60,182 nt of DNA from Candidatus Terraquivivens tikiterensis (GTDB taxonomy: Archaea; Thermoproteota; Nitrososphaeria_A; Caldarchaeales; Wolframiiraptoraceae): the NCBI GenBank assembly GCA_003056285.1, contig NDWU01000001.1, positions 101,236 to 161,417 of the forward strand, written 5' to 3'. The notes under the pieces were generated by a model. It was not told the DNA's origin, made no database searches, and saw only the letters and a program-made list of their open reading frames with translations. The first letter of the stretch is position 1. Each line of letters opens with the position of its first letter. The translations under genes and the position numbers were made by a program. Shown here one piece after another: positions 9,126-18,583 of the stretch.

Positions 9126-9529
9126 CGTCCTCAGCCACGAATGCTTGGTTCCTGCCTGACGCTTCGCCGTACCGTGCCTCCAGTTAAGGCACGAGGTGTC
9201 CTGTCTACCCTCACGTTAGCATTTAGGCTTTCGGAACCCTCGACCCAAAAACGGTGTCCAGGGATTTTTTTGGTTTGCCCGTCCATCCCGTCATTAATAG
9301 GCGTAAGCTTCTTGGTTAAGTATGGACGCATAGCGAATCGTTACCCTAACTAACGCTCCATAAGGGCTTGATACCGTATCATTTTACCGTTCCCGACGTC
9401 CTTTGATCCCAAAGCTTACCTACCGTGAGCTACCCACGGCCGTAAGCCGGCTTGCTCCTTGCTTCGACGACGGAGCGGGTCTTTCACAAGCTAAGTATTA
9501 ATAATGCAGAGCGTGTGGTATTGGAAGAG
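9126..9529. other. Gene-poor gap with a truncated dispersed repeat (9425-9476)
   Basis: About 400 bases without a convincing gene; short open frames here lack start signals and codon bias. Bases 9425-9476 (GTGAGCTACCCACGGCC and onward to GGAGC) match the first ~50 bases of the dispersed IS200/IS605-like element, so this is a fourth, truncated copy carrying only the low-coordinate end. The lipA promoter follows it directly: TATTAATAA at 9496-9504, about 25 nt before the proposed lipA start. Confidence 0.5.
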
Positions 9530-10417
9530 ATGCCGTTGGAAGACAAGCCCAAATGGATAAGGGTTAAAATACCTTCTGGCCCAACCTACAGCCGCATAAG
9601 GCGCGTTCTAAGGAGCAAGGCCCTTCATACGGTATGCGAGGAGGCGCTCTGCCCTAACGTCGCGGACTGCTGGGGCTGCGGGACCGTGACGATAATGCTG
9701 CTGGGCGACGTGTGCACGCGCTCGTGTAGATTCTGCGCGGTCAAGGTAGGAAAGCCGATGGGTTTAGTCGACGAGGATGAGCCGGAGAGGGTAGCTGCGG
9801 CCGTGAGCGAGCTAGGCCTGGATTACGTCGTTCTAACATCTGTCTGCAGGGATGACCTACAGGATGGCGGTGCTCGGGTATTTGCCGAGGCCGTTAGGGC
9901 GATTAGGAGGGCGGTGCCAAAAGCAAGGGTTGAGGTACTCATACCGGACTTCAAGGGCGATAGGGATGCGATAGAGGCAGTAGTGCGCTCTAGGCCCGAC
10001 GTCATCGGCCACAATTTAGAGACCGTAAAGAGGTTGACGCCCATCGTCAGGGATAGAAGGGCTGGCTACAACCTGTCCCTGAACGTTCTAAAGACCGTCA
10101 AGGAGCTGGACGGTAGCATACTCACGAAGTCATCTTTGATGCTCGGCCTAGGCGAGGTCGAGCACGAGGTCCTGGAGGCCATGGCGGACCTTAGGTCAGT
10201 CGATGTCGACATCCTGACCTTGGGACAGTACCTAAGCCCTACCAAGCGACATTTGCCCGTGGCCGAATACATCCCTCCTGAAACCTTCGACAGGCTTAGG
10301 GACCTTGCCCTCTCGCTGGGCTTCAAGGGCGTAGCTTCCGCACCGCTCGTGAGAAGCTCTTACAAGGCTGCGGAGCTCTTCCAAAGGGTCTTGAAGGGCG
10401 ACACCTATGGAGGTTGA
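9530..10417 (+). CDS. lipA: Lipoyl synthase LipA
   Basis: Radical SAM enzyme that inserts two sulfur atoms into protein-bound octanoyl groups to make lipoyl cofactor. The N-terminal auxiliary-cluster motif (C-x4-C-x5-C in CEEALCPNVADC) and the radical-SAM motif CTRSCRFC are both present, and the body (about 295 residues) is full length. The frame is open from 9452, but the conserved core begins shortly after the ATG at 9530, and the TATA box at 9496-9504 would place the transcript start there, giving a leaderless mRNA. The last 11 bases overlap the dihydrolipoamide dehydrogenase gene. With lpd and lipB nearby this forms a complete de novo lipoylation set. Confidence 0.93.
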   Translation: MPLEDKPKWIRVKIPSGPTYSRIRRVLRSKALHTVCEEALCPNVADCWGCGTVTIMLLGDVCTRSCRFCAVKVGKPMGLVDEDEPERVAAAVSELGLDYVVLTSVCRDDLQDGGARVFAEAVRAIRRAVPKARVEVLIPDFKGDRDAIEAVVRSRPDVIGHNLETVKRLTPIVRDRRAGYNLSLNVLKTVKELDGSILTKSSLMLGLGEVEHEVLEAMADLRSVDVDILTLGQYLSPTKRHLPVAEYIPPETFDRLRDLALSLGFKGVASAPLVRSSYKAAELFQRVLKGDTYGG

Positions 10418-11801
10418 TGCCGTAGTAATAGGCGGAGGCCCGGCAGGATACGTCGCTGCGATAAGGCTTGGCCAGCTACACAAAAAGACAGTCTTGGTAG
10501 AAAAGGAAAACCTGGGTGGCGAGTGTCTTAACTACGGTTGCATACCGTCGAAGGTCCTCATAACCGCGGCCGACCTTTATTGGAGGGCCGGGAGGCTTGA
10601 GAAAATGGGCATAAAGTTCCAGGGAGTATCGATTGACCTGAGGCAGCTGCAGGATTGGAAGAGGAAAGTTGTGGCCAAGCTGAGGGATGGCATAGCATAC
10701 TTGCTCAAGGGGAACGGCGTTCAAGCGGTCAAGGGCTTCGCAGAGTTGAGGTCGCCAAACGAGGTCGCTGTTAGGACAGAAGGTTCCGAGGCGACGGTTA
10801 AGGCTGAGAACGTTCTCTGGGCAGTCGGTGCCGAGGATTCCGGCCTTTCGGTCATGCCGTACGACGGGAGGCGCGTACTCAGACCGAAGGAGTTGCTCGA
10901 CTTGGAGACTGTTCCCAAGAGCATGCTGGTTGTAGGCGGCGGCGCGATAGGCCTTGAGCTGGGAACGGCGTTTGCGAAGATGGGTACAAAGGTCTCCGTC
11001 GTCGAGGTAATGGACCAGCTGCTTCCGGGAATCAGCAAGGACCTTGTCTCCGTCGTTCAAAGGAACCTGAGGAGGCTCAACGTCGAGGTGCACACAGGCT
11101 CCTACGTTTCGGCATACAGGTACGGTGATGGGTACGTCTCGGTAGACGTCGTCAGCGGCGGCGAGACCCTGACGATCGAAGCGGAGTATGTGCTCGTGGC
11201 CGTCGGCAAGAGGGCACCATCGCAGAACGCTAAGCTGAGGGAGCTTGGCGTGGAGCTTGATAAAAAGGGCTTCGTGCTCGTCGACCCAAGCATGAGGACG
11301 TCCGTGGAAGGTATATTCGCTGCCGGCGACGCTACCGGTCCCCCGTTCCTTGCTCACAGGGCCTCAAGGCAGGGCCTGATAGCAGCAGAGGCGATGGCTG
11401 GCCGGATGGATAACCCTAGAATTCCGTTCGTGTCCCTTGCGCTCTTCACGGAGCCTGAGGTTGCTCTTGTGGGCATCTCGGAGGAGGAGGCGAGGGCATC
11501 GGGTATGGAGGTCTCTGTCGGCAAGTTCCCCCTAAACGCCTCGGGAAGGGCAAACTTATCTGGCGATGCCGAGGGATTCGTGAAGGTCGTTGCGGATAAG
11601 TCGAGCGGCAGGGTTCTTGGAATCCAGATCGTTGGACGCGGAGCAGCGGACATCATCGGCGAGGCGGCATTAGCCGTATCCATCGGTATAACGGCCGAGG
11701 AGTTGGAAGGTGTTGTCCACCCCCATCCGACGCTTTCGGAGGCGATAGGGGAGGCCGCGGCCGCCGTGGGCAAGAAAGCGGTACACATACTAAACATCTA
11801 G
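10407..11801 (+). CDS. lpdA: Dihydrolipoamide dehydrogenase (E3)
   Basis: FAD-dependent disulfide oxidoreductase, 464 residues, which reoxidises dihydrolipoyl groups with NAD+. Seen: N-terminal FAD-binding GGGPAGYVAA; redox-active disulfide motif GGECLNYGCIPSK (near residues 38-50); NAD-binding VVGGGAIGLELG (about 174-185); second FAD motif GIFAAGDAT (about 298-306); and C-terminal active-site HPHPTLSEA with the catalytic His-Glu pair. It starts inside the 3' end of lipA, so the two are translationally coupled. The lipoyl-bearing partners (2-oxoacid dehydrogenase E2 or glycine-cleavage H protein) are not in the window. Confidence 0.95.
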   Translation: MEVDAVVIGGGPAGYVAAIRLGQLHKKTVLVEKENLGGECLNYGCIPSKVLITAADLYWRAGRLEKMGIKFQGVSIDLRQLQDWKRKVVAKLRDGIAYLLKGNGVQAVKGFAELRSPNEVAVRTEGSEATVKAENVLWAVGAEDSGLSVMPYDGRRVLRPKELLDLETVPKSMLVVGGGAIGLELGTAFAKMGTKVSVVEVMDQLLPGISKDLVSVVQRNLRRLNVEVHTGSYVSAYRYGDGYVSVDVVSGGETLTIEAEYVLVAVGKRAPSQNAKLRELGVELDKKGFVLVDPSMRTSVEGIFAAGDATGPPFLAHRASRQGLIAAEAMAGRMDNPRIPFVSLALFTEPEVALVGISEEEARASGMEVSVGKFPLNASGRANLSGDAEGFVKVVADKSSGRVLGIQIVGRGAADIIGEAALAVSIGITAEELEGVVHPHPTLSEAIGEAAAAVGKKAVHILNI

Positions 11802-12050
11802 CCACAGTTGTCGGATAGTTAACATTCTCTGCCCTAAAAGGCTTCATGGATTGCTTTCGGGTAGCGGAAACTCCCCACATCCTTGGCTCTTCCTCAATTG
11901 CCCATTCGGTGCTTTTAGCTTTCCGCCATATATCGGACACTCATTTGCCCGAGCCTTCCTCGCCTGTCTTTGGCCTGGAGCCTTATTCGGGCTTTGGACG
12001 TCCAGACGCATCCAAAGTTGTTAACTATTTAAAAACTGCTGACGAACCCT

Positions 12051-12749
12051 ATGCGTTGGAGGGTTTGCGGGCCGGTGTGCAGGAAAGGCTTTCTCGTCGA
12101 CCTTGGTCTCTGCGAATACGAGCCTAGCTGGAGGCTTCAGCTTAAGCTCGTCGACCTAAGGTCCTCCTCCGCAATTCCCGATACCTTGGTGCTCGTGGAG
12201 CACGAGCATGTGTTTACTTTAGGCAGGAGGGGCTCGATGGACGATATAATCGAGGCAAAGGCCCCAGTCTTCAGGGTCGAGAGGGGCGGCGGCGCTACCT
12301 ACCATGGCCCTGGGCAGCTCGTAGGCTACCCGATAATGGACCTAAGCGGCTTAGGCTTAGGAATAAAGCAGTACGTCCGAAAGCTGGAGAACGTCTTAGT
12401 AAAAACCTTGCAAAGGTTCAACGTTGGGGCATGCGTTAGGGAGGGATACCCAGGCGTCTGGGTCGGTGGGAGGAAGATAGCGTCGATAGGTGTGGCCCTC
12501 AGGAACTGGGTCGCCTTCCATGGATTCGCCCTGAACGTAAAACCCGACATGAGCTACTTCAGAAGCATAAAACCATGCGGCATGCCGCCAGAGCTCATGA
12601 CCTCGGTCGAGGAGTTGCTGGGAAGCCCTCCAAGGATGGAGGACGTTAAGGAGGCCCTCATAGAGGAGTTTGGGGCGGAGTTTGGCCTGAGTCTAAGCCC
12701 ATTCCCGTCGGATCTCTTGAAAGCTATAGCGGAATCCGTCAGGCTGTAG
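12051..12749 (+). CDS. lipB: Octanoyltransferase LipB
   Basis: Transfers octanoyl from acyl carrier to lipoyl domains, the step before LipA; 232 residues. The LipB signature RGGGATYHGPGQLVGYPI (around residue 83), the lysine in GRKIASIGV and the cysteine in SIKPCGMPP (the catalytic Lys/Cys pair of LipB) are present, which separates it from lipoate-protein ligase. The TATA box ACTATTTAAAAAC at 12021-12033 sits about 25 nt before the ATG at 12051, so the message is probably leaderless and separate from lipA-lpd. Bases 11802-12050 upstream show nothing else. Confidence 0.9.
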   Translation: MRWRVCGPVCRKGFLVDLGLCEYEPSWRLQLKLVDLRSSSAIPDTLVLVEHEHVFTLGRRGSMDDIIEAKAPVFRVERGGGATYHGPGQLVGYPIMDLSGLGLGIKQYVRKLENVLVKTLQRFNVGACVREGYPGVWVGGRKIASIGVALRNWVAFHGFALNVKPDMSYFRSIKPCGMPPELMTSVEELLGSPPRMEDVKEALIEEFGAEFGLSLSPFPSDLLKAIAESVRL

Positions 12750-12908
12750 TTTCTCTCCTGAGCCGGTCATGGTTTCCGCTTTTCTTCTGCGCCAGGCCCT
12801 CAACCTTCGTCGTTTGGCCTTTTTAACCCTCCCAGCTCTCCAGCCGGCAGGGCTCCATACAAAGCCGGAAAGCCGGCGTAAGGATATAGCAATACTTATA
12901 AGCCGAGC

Positions 12909-12930
12909 TTTTTAAATACTATTTAAATAC
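12909..12930 (+). promoter_or_regulatory. Two tandem TATA boxes upstream of tbp
   Basis: Two near-identical TATA elements, TTTAAATAC and ATTTAAATAC, lie back to back at 12911-12930, 18-37 bases before the tbp start. The downstream one would place transcription initiation at the start codon (leaderless). Overlapping TATA elements at the gene for TATA-binding protein would suit autoregulation; this is inference. Confidence 0.6.
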
Positions 12931-12947
12931 TTACGGAGAGCTGCGTG

Positions 12948-13520
12948 ATGCTGAAGGGGCCAGAGCCGACCGTAAAGATAGAGAACGTCGTGGCCAGCGT
13001 GACGCTTTTCCAGAGGCTCGACCTGTCCCAGATACAGAGGAGCTTCCCGGACGTGGAGTACAAGCCGGCCCAGTTTCCAGGCCTCGTGTTCAGGCTCCAG
13101 AAGCCGAAGACTGCCACGCTGATATTCAGCAGCGGCAAGATGGTATGCACCGGAGCGGAGAGCGAGGAGGAGTCCATAAAGGCGGTCAAGACCGTCGTCA
13201 AGCTCCTGAAGAAGGAGGGCTTCCTGATAAAGGAGGAGCCCCAGATAGAGATACAGAACATAGTGGCGAGCGTCGACCTCCACGGAAGGATAGACCTGGA
13301 GAAGGCAGCTACGGAGTTGGAGAACGTGATGTACGAGCCGGAACAATTCCCAGGACTGATATACAGGATGGAGCAGCCCAAGGTTGTCATACTCATGTTC
13401 GCCAGCGGTAAGCTTGTCTGTACTGGCGCTAAGTACGAGCGCGAGGTCTACGAGGCCGTGCAGAAGCTGAAGGAAATATTGGAAGAGAAGAAGCTGTTAA
13501 TATACGACAGGCCGTCGTGA
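12948..13520 (+). CDS. tbp: TATA-box binding protein
   Basis: General transcription factor TBP, 190 residues, that binds the archaeal TATA box and recruits TFB and RNA polymerase. The two pseudo-symmetric halves are evident: [16 protein letters not shown]...[28 protein letters not shown] and [16 protein letters not shown]...[28 protein letters not shown]. The start could be the ATG at 12948 or the GTG three bases before. Its last 24 bases overlap the convergent leuB gene. Full length; no acidic tail. Confidence 0.97.
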   Translation: MLKGPEPTVKIENVVASVTLFQRLDLSQIQRSFPDVEYKPAQFPGLVFRLQKPKTATLIFSSGKMVCTGAESEEESIKAVKTVVKLLKKEGFLIKEEPQIEIQNIVASVDLHGRIDLEKAATELENVMYEPEQFPGLIYRMEQPKVVILMFASGKLVCTGAKYEREVYEAVQKLKEILEEKKLLIYDRPS

Positions 13521-14543
13521 CGTGCCTCTTCCTTTCAGCAGCATATCGACGAGCCTTCTCGTTACCTCTTCGGTAGTTGCCCTGCCCCCCAAGTCTGGTG
13601 TCAAGGCCTCACCTTCTTCCAGCAAGGATAGCACGGCGTTCTCCAAGCCGTTCGCCGCTTCCAGCATGGATGCGTTACCCTTCGTGCTGCCGAGCCACTC
13701 CAGCATCATCTTCGACGCCATGACCTGGGCCAGCGGGTTTGCGTAGGATGGGTCTATGTCTGGCGCAGTCCCGTGTACCGGCTCGAAAAGGCCGAAGCCA
13801 TCCCCTATGTTGGCCGAGTATGCCAAGCCCAAGCTACCGACTATCCCGGCGGCTTCGTCGCTCAGTATGTCGCCGAACATGTTCGTCGTGAGTATCACGT
13901 CGAACCTCTGAGGGTTAACCACGAGCTGGTACGCCGCATTGTCGACGAGCATCTCCTCCACGCTAACTGAGGGGTAAGACTTTGCGACGTTGAGCGCGGC
14001 CGCCCTGAACAGCTCGAAGCTTCTCAGCACGTTTCCCTTGTGGACGACTGTGACCTTTCTCCTCCTATTCTCCGCAATTTGGAAAGCGACTTTTGCTATC
14101 CTTGTGCATGCCTTCTTCGTCAGAACCATCAACGCCACGGCGTACTCCTCGCCAACATCCTCGACGCATTTGTACAAATCCTCGGTGTTCTCCCTGACCA
14201 CGACGAAGTCCACATCCCTCCACTTTGTGCTAACCCTCGGGAGCGTCTTAAACGGCCTTATGTTGGCGTAAAGGTCGAGCTTCTGCCTCAAGAAGACTAT
14301 CACGTCCTTAGCCGTCTCGCCGACAGGCCCCTTCAGGCAAGCGTCGGAAGACCTTATCTTATCGAGCGAGTCCTTCGGCATGGGCTCGCCGAAGTCCCTC
14401 TTGGCGGCATCGCCAGCTAACGCTTCCACGAAGCTCAGCTTAAAACCATAAACCTCGGATAAGGCCTCCAGCACCTTCCTTGCCGAGCTTACGACTGCTG
14501 GGCCTATACCGTCTCCGGGTATTATGCTTACAACGCATGCCAT
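13497..14543 (-). CDS. leuB: 3-isopropylmalate dehydrogenase family (probable LeuB)
   Basis: NAD-dependent beta-decarboxylating dehydrogenase, about 348 residues. Family signatures: IPGDGIGP at the N-terminus, RENTEDLY in the substrate region, and the metal/NAD motif [19 protein letters not shown], followed by [11 protein letters not shown]. The same family includes isocitrate, homoisocitrate and tartrate dehydrogenases; leucine synthesis is inferred from its place back to back with leuA-ilvBNC. I chose the ATG at 14543 because the conserved core begins there; an ATG at 14564 is in frame. It converges on tbp with a 24-base overlap. Confidence 0.85.
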   Translation of the reverse strand: MACVVSIIPGDGIGPAVVSSARKVLEALSEVYGFKLSFVEALAGDAAKRDFGEPMPKDSLDKIRSSDACLKGPVGETAKDVIVFLRQKLDLYANIRPFKTLPRVSTKWRDVDFVVVRENTEDLYKCVEDVGEEYAVALMVLTKKACTRIAKVAFQIAENRRRKVTVVHKGNVLRSFELFRAAALNVAKSYPSVSVEEMLVDNAAYQLVVNPQRFDVILTTNMFGDILSDEAAGIVGSLGLAYSANIGDGFGLFEPVHGTAPDIDPSYANPLAQVMASKMMLEWLGSTKGNASMLEAANGLENAVLSLLEEGEALTPDLGGRATTEEVTRRLVDMLLKGRGTSRRPVVY

Positions 14544-14654
14544 GCCCGGTCCCTGCCGTCCCATCTTAATCGTTCTTCGGCCAGGGCCTCGACGGACACT
14601 ACCCGAGGGGCCTTTTAGCCCTTTCTTTTAGTGGGCTAAGAGCCGTCGTATCCG

Positions 14655-14697
14655 CGGAAAATTTTCTTTCCGAGGCTTAAAGAAAACGCTTATATAC
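14655..14697 (+). promoter_or_regulatory. leuA promoter with upstream inverted repeat
   Basis: A TATA box GCTTATATAC ends near 14697 and is preceded by an A-rich BRE-like stretch (AAAGAAAAC). Just upstream, near 14655-14672, CGGAAA and TTTCCG form a hyphenated palindrome that could bind a regulator. Transcription starting about 25 bases downstream would give leuA a leader of about 125 nt, unusually long for this genome, where most starts are close to the TATA box. Confidence 0.5.
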
Positions 14698-14845
14698 AGT
14701 TAACAGCCAAAGAATCCGAGGCCGGTCGGTGAGCAAAGTGAACCAACTCGAATAAACCCGATAAGAGCTCCTGGGCAGAACTTTAGTAGATCCTATAGAA
14801 AACTCCGCCCGGCCCACACCGATACTTCTCTAAGGTGTTAAAGCC

Positions 14846-16375
14846 ATGGCCTGGAGAAAAATCCTCTCGGAAGAGTATAACCTTCCCGAAAGGGTCAGCA
14901 TCTTCGACACTACCCTGAGGGATGGCGAGCAGACACCTGGCGTCGCCCTGAAGCCAGAAGAGAAGCTGGAGATAGCAATGCAGCTCGACAGGCTCGGCGT
15001 CGACGTCATCGAGGCAGGCTTTCCGATAACGTCTAAGGGCGAATGGAAGGCTGTCTCGGAGATATGCAAGCTAGGCCTCTCGGCAAGGATATGTGCCTTG
15101 GCGAGGTGCGAGAAGAACGACATAGACGCCGCGGTCGATGCTGGCGTCGACTGGGTCCACTTGTTCTTGGCAACATCCGATATACATTTGAAGCATAAGC
15201 TAAGGATGACGAGGGAGCAGGCCCTCGAGAAGATACGCGAGGCAGTAGAGTACGCTAAGTCTAGGGGGGTCGTCGTCCACTACTCTGCCGAGGATGCTAC
15301 GAGAACAGAGCACGACTTCTTGATGAGGGCGCTGAAGGTTGCGGCCGATGCTGGAGCCGATAGCCTCGACATACCCGACACCGTTGGCTTCGCGGTGCCC
15401 GCGGCGATCCACAGGATCGTGTCGTCTGCTAAGAGGGTTACGGGAAAGCCGATAGCTGTCCACTGCCACGACGACATGGGGCTGGCGGTCGCAAACTCGC
15501 TCTCCGCTGTTGAGGCTGGCGCGGAGATCATCCATGCGACAGTTAACGGTATTGGCGAGAGGGCTGGAAACGCAAGCCTCGAGGAGATAGTCGTCGCGCT
15601 GCACGTGCTCTACGGCGTGAAGACTAACGTAAACCTCCGAGAGATATACAGAACGTCGAGGCTGGTGGCAAAGCTCACCCGCGTGTGGGTTCCTAAGAAC
15701 AAGGCGATCGTCGGCGAGAATGCCTTCTCGCACGAGAGCGGCATACATGTACACGGCATACTCGGCTCTCCCGAAACCTACGAGCCAATAGCACCGGAAA
15801 CTGTAGGAAGGAGAAGGAGGATAGTGGCCGGGAAGCACTCGGGCATACACGCCATAGACTTCCTGCTCAAGGAGTATGGTATTGACGTGGACAGGGCAAA
15901 GGCCAAGGAGGTCCTCGAGAAGGTCAAGACCATCGGCGACATGGGCGCTAGGGTTCCGGATGCCAAGCTAAAGACAATAGTCGAAGAGGTAGTAGGAAAG
16001 TCGAACGGTAAGCGGTCGATCTCCCTGGAGGAGCTTAGCATAGTCTCCAACATGAATGGTTCGGTTGCGCGCATATCCCTAAAAATCGGCGATGAGAGCT
16101 TTACGGCAGAGTCCTTCGGCCGCAGCCCGGTCGTCGCATCCCTCTCTGCACTGCTGAGCGCCCTCTCGCGTAAGATGAACGTCAGGTTGATAGACTTCAG
16201 GCTTGATGCGACGTCCTACTCTCCGGATCTGACGTGCGAGGCAGAGGTCGTGTTATCGGTTGACGACTCCTCCGAGTCCTTTGGCGAGGCGGTTGGGCAT
16301 GACCCGGCTTTTGTTTCCGTAGCCGCCGTAATATCGGGCATAGAGAAGGCCATGCTCCACTCGGTCGGAGGGTGA
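14846..16375 (+). CDS. leuA: 2-isopropylmalate synthase LeuA (or close homologue)
   Basis: Condenses acetyl-CoA with 2-oxoisovalerate, the first step of leucine synthesis; 509 residues. The DRE-TIM metallolyase start FDTTLRDGEQTPGVAL, HCHDDMGLAVANSLSAVEAG and the metal/dimer motif HESGIHVHGI are present. The C-terminal ~110 residues form the LeuA allosteric domain for leucine feedback. Citramalate synthase and homocitrate synthase share the catalytic motifs, but genomic linkage to leuB and ilvBNC favours LeuA. The SD-like GGTG lies 13 bases before the ATG. Confidence 0.9.
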   Translation: MAWRKILSEEYNLPERVSIFDTTLRDGEQTPGVALKPEEKLEIAMQLDRLGVDVIEAGFPITSKGEWKAVSEICKLGLSARICALARCEKNDIDAAVDAGVDWVHLFLATSDIHLKHKLRMTREQALEKIREAVEYAKSRGVVVHYSAEDATRTEHDFLMRALKVAADAGADSLDIPDTVGFAVPAAIHRIVSSAKRVTGKPIAVHCHDDMGLAVANSLSAVEAGAEIIHATVNGIGERAGNASLEEIVVALHVLYGVKTNVNLREIYRTSRLVAKLTRVWVPKNKAIVGENAFSHESGIHVHGILGSPETYEPIAPETVGRRRRIVAGKHSGIHAIDFLLKEYGIDVDRAKAKEVLEKVKTIGDMGARVPDAKLKTIVEEVVGKSNGKRSISLEELSIVSNMNGSVARISLKIGDESFTAESFGRSPVVASLSALLSALSRKMNVRLIDFRLDATSYSPDLTCEAEVVLSVDDSSESFGEAVGHDPAFVSVAAVISGIEKAMLHSVGG

Positions 16376-16397
16376 TGCAAAATGCGTGCCTTTACGA

Positions 16398-16560
16398 AAC
16401 GTTTTTATAATATGAGATTCTATGCTTTCACCCCGAAGCGTGAGGGTGATAATGAGGCGCCAAATTCCATAAGCAAGTGCGGGCGTACCTTCGTCCAACA
16501 TCTACCCTCCAGCATCAATCCCTCAAACGTTTTCCGGGATTTTATATTAAAGGGTGAAAA
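16398..16560 (+). promoter_or_regulatory. ilvB promoter and long leader
   Basis: Between leuA and ilvB are 188 bases without a credible gene. A TATA-like element TTTTTATAATATG at about 16401-16413 would give a leader of about 130 nt; a second possible TATA (TTTTATATTA, near 16540) lies only about 20 bases from the start. GGGTGA precedes the ilvB ATG by about 7 bases. Either two promoters or a regulated leader is possible. Confidence 0.35.
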
Positions 16561-16563
16561 AGC

Positions 16564-18309
16564 ATGGTAAGGGCAGCCAACGTTCTAGTCAAAGCAATGG
16601 AGTCCAAGGGCGTCGAGGTCATCTTCGGAATACCGGGCGGCTCCACCTTGCCTTTCTACGACGCGCTGTACGACAGCAGCATAAGGACCATACTTATGAG
16701 GCACGAGCAGCAGGCAGCCCACGCGGCAGAGGGGTATGCTAGGGTCAAGGGCAGGCCTGGGTTAGTTACGGCGACGTCAGGGCCTGGTGCGACGAACCTA
16801 CTTACCGGAATAGCCAACGCCATGATGGACAGCCAGCCCGTTATAGCCATAACCGGCCAGGTTACACGCGATACGCTCGGAACGGACGCATTCCAGGAGA
16901 CAGACATAACGGGCATACTCTTGCCCGTTACGAAGTATGCCGTAACGGTCAAGGACCCATCAAAGCTAGCCCAAGCTTTCGTGGACGCTTACCACGTTGC
17001 GACAGCCGGCAGGCCAGGTCCCGTACTCATCGACGTTCCCAGGGATGTGTTCCAAGCGGACGTCGAGCCTCAGTGGAAGGACGAGCCGAGCCTAATGAGA
17101 TACGTCCTAAGAGCCGACGTGGGACACGTCGGAGATCCAGACCCAGGGCTAGTATCGAGGGCGGCAGAAATTTTGATGAACGCCGAGAAGCCAGTAATCG
17201 TGGCAGGCGGGGGCGTGATAATAAGCAACGCTACCGAGGAGCTTGTCAGGTTGGCAGAGTACCTTATGGCTCCTGTCGTCGTCACAACACCTGGGATTGG
17301 CTCGATACCTTCTGATCATCCTCTCATGCTGGGCGTCATAGGCATGCACGGCAGGGTCGAGGCCAACCTCGCCATGATAGAGTCTGACACGATCCTGGCT
17401 GTCGGCGTGAGGTTCTCCGATAGATCCGTCGGAAGGTTTGACGACCTCCAGAAGGATAGGAAGATAATCCACGTAGACATAGATGCCAGCGAGCTCGGTA
17501 AGAACGTTATGCCGACCGTAAGCATACTGGGAGATGCGAAGAGGGTGTTATCGGAGATCTACGCCTGCATCGTATCAAAGTATGCTAGGAAAGAAGCAAG
17601 GCCCTTCGTCCAGAGGCTTAAGGCAATAGGCGAGAGGTTCGATGAGTTCATGAACAACCACGGTGAACCCAACAGGATAACATCCTGGCGCGCGCTAAAG
17701 GTGATAAGGGAGGAGCTGCCTAGGAATGCCATCGTTACGACTGGCGTTGGCCAACACCAGATGTGGGTCCAGCTGTGCTTCAAGGTGTTCGAGCCGAGAA
17801 CCCTGATAACGAGCTGCGGCCTCGGTACTATGGGCTTCGGCCTTCCTGCAGCCGTTGGCGCGAAGGTTGCGGCACCAGAAAGGACTGTGGCTTGCATAGA
17901 CGGCGACGGTAGCTTTACTATGACGTGCCAAAGCCTAATACCGATAGCCCAGTACGACATACCCGTGGTATGCATAATATTCGACAACAAGGCCCTCGGC
18001 ATGATAAGGCAGTGGCAGGACATCTTCTACCAGAAAAGGTACAAGGACGAATGTCTCGAGATATGTCTAAAGAGGCGAGCCGGTAGGGGCATAGATTACG
18101 TAAAGCTCGCGGAGTCGATGGGCGTGGAGGGGGCCGTAGCAGAGTCATTGGACGACCTGAGGATGCTGGTTAGGAGGGCCGTTAGGTCGGAGCAAGCGCT
18201 TGTCATAGACTTGCCGATAGACAGGGAAGAGAAGGTGCTTCCGATGGTACCCCCTGGTAAATGGCTTAGCCAAATGATTACGCCTCCGGGGTTTGAGATC
18301 TATGGCTAG
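16564..18309 (+). CDS. ilvB: Acetolactate synthase large subunit
   Basis: Thiamine-diphosphate enzyme that makes acetolactate and acetohydroxybutyrate for valine, leucine and isoleucine; 581 residues. Seen: IFGIPGGSTLPFYDAL and RHEQQAAHAAEGYARVKG (catalytic glutamate region) at the N-terminus, the central FAD/Rossmann domain with RFSDRSVGRF, and the TPP motif GDGSF...NNKALGMIRQWQ (about 443-480, here DNKALG). Full length. The 3' end overlaps the small-subunit gene by 8 bases. Confidence 0.95.
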   Translation: MVRAANVLVKAMESKGVEVIFGIPGGSTLPFYDALYDSSIRTILMRHEQQAAHAAEGYARVKGRPGLVTATSGPGATNLLTGIANAMMDSQPVIAITGQVTRDTLGTDAFQETDITGILLPVTKYAVTVKDPSKLAQAFVDAYHVATAGRPGPVLIDVPRDVFQADVEPQWKDEPSLMRYVLRADVGHVGDPDPGLVSRAAEILMNAEKPVIVAGGGVIISNATEELVRLAEYLMAPVVVTTPGIGSIPSDHPLMLGVIGMHGRVEANLAMIESDTILAVGVRFSDRSVGRFDDLQKDRKIIHVDIDASELGKNVMPTVSILGDAKRVLSEIYACIVSKYARKEARPFVQRLKAIGERFDEFMNNHGEPNRITSWRALKVIREELPRNAIVTTGVGQHQMWVQLCFKVFEPRTLITSCGLGTMGFGLPAAVGAKVAAPERTVACIDGDGSFTMTCQSLIPIAQYDIPVVCIIFDNKALGMIRQWQDIFYQKRYKDECLEICLKRRAGRGIDYVKLAESMGVEGAVAESLDDLRMLVRRAVRSEQALVIDLPIDREEKVLPMVPPGKWLSQMITPPGFEIYG

Positions 18310-18571
18310 GCACGTTTTTACCACGTTGGTAGAGGATTCTCTGGAAGCGATCATCAAGGTACTCTTGACGACGAGACAGGCCCAGGCGAGGCTTATCAGC
18401 GCAGAGGTCAGCGACCCGGGTATAGAGAACGTTAAGCTCTTAACGATGTCGGTCTCTATAAAACCTGAGAAGGCCGAATGGCTCAAAAGGAAGCTATCCA
18501 ACCTACCGACGGTCCTGGAGGCTAACTATATAGAGGTGGGTACTGGTTTAAAGGAAAGGACGATTATGTAA
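18302..18571 (+). CDS. ilvN: Acetolactate synthase small (regulatory) subunit, short ACT form
   Basis: Regulatory partner of IlvB. The 89-residue protein is a single ACT-like domain (start HVFTTLVEDSLEAIIKVLLTTRQAQARL, end YIEVGTGLKERTIM). This is much shorter than the usual two-domain IlvN/IlvH (about 160 residues) and comparable in size to the single-domain IlvM type. Start ATG at 18302 overlaps the ilvB stop; an in-frame TTG at 18293 is less likely. Position between ilvB and ilvC supports the call. Confidence 0.75.
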   Translation: MARHVFTTLVEDSLEAIIKVLLTTRQAQARLISAEVSDPGIENVKLLTMSVSIKPEKAEWLKRKLSNLPTVLEANYIEVGTGLKERTIM

Positions 18572-18583
18572 GGAGGTGAAAGC

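Noticed and set aside
16382-16570. Small gene between leuA and ilvB
   Set aside because: The frame covers the TATA region and leader, runs into the ilvB start and has no codon bias.
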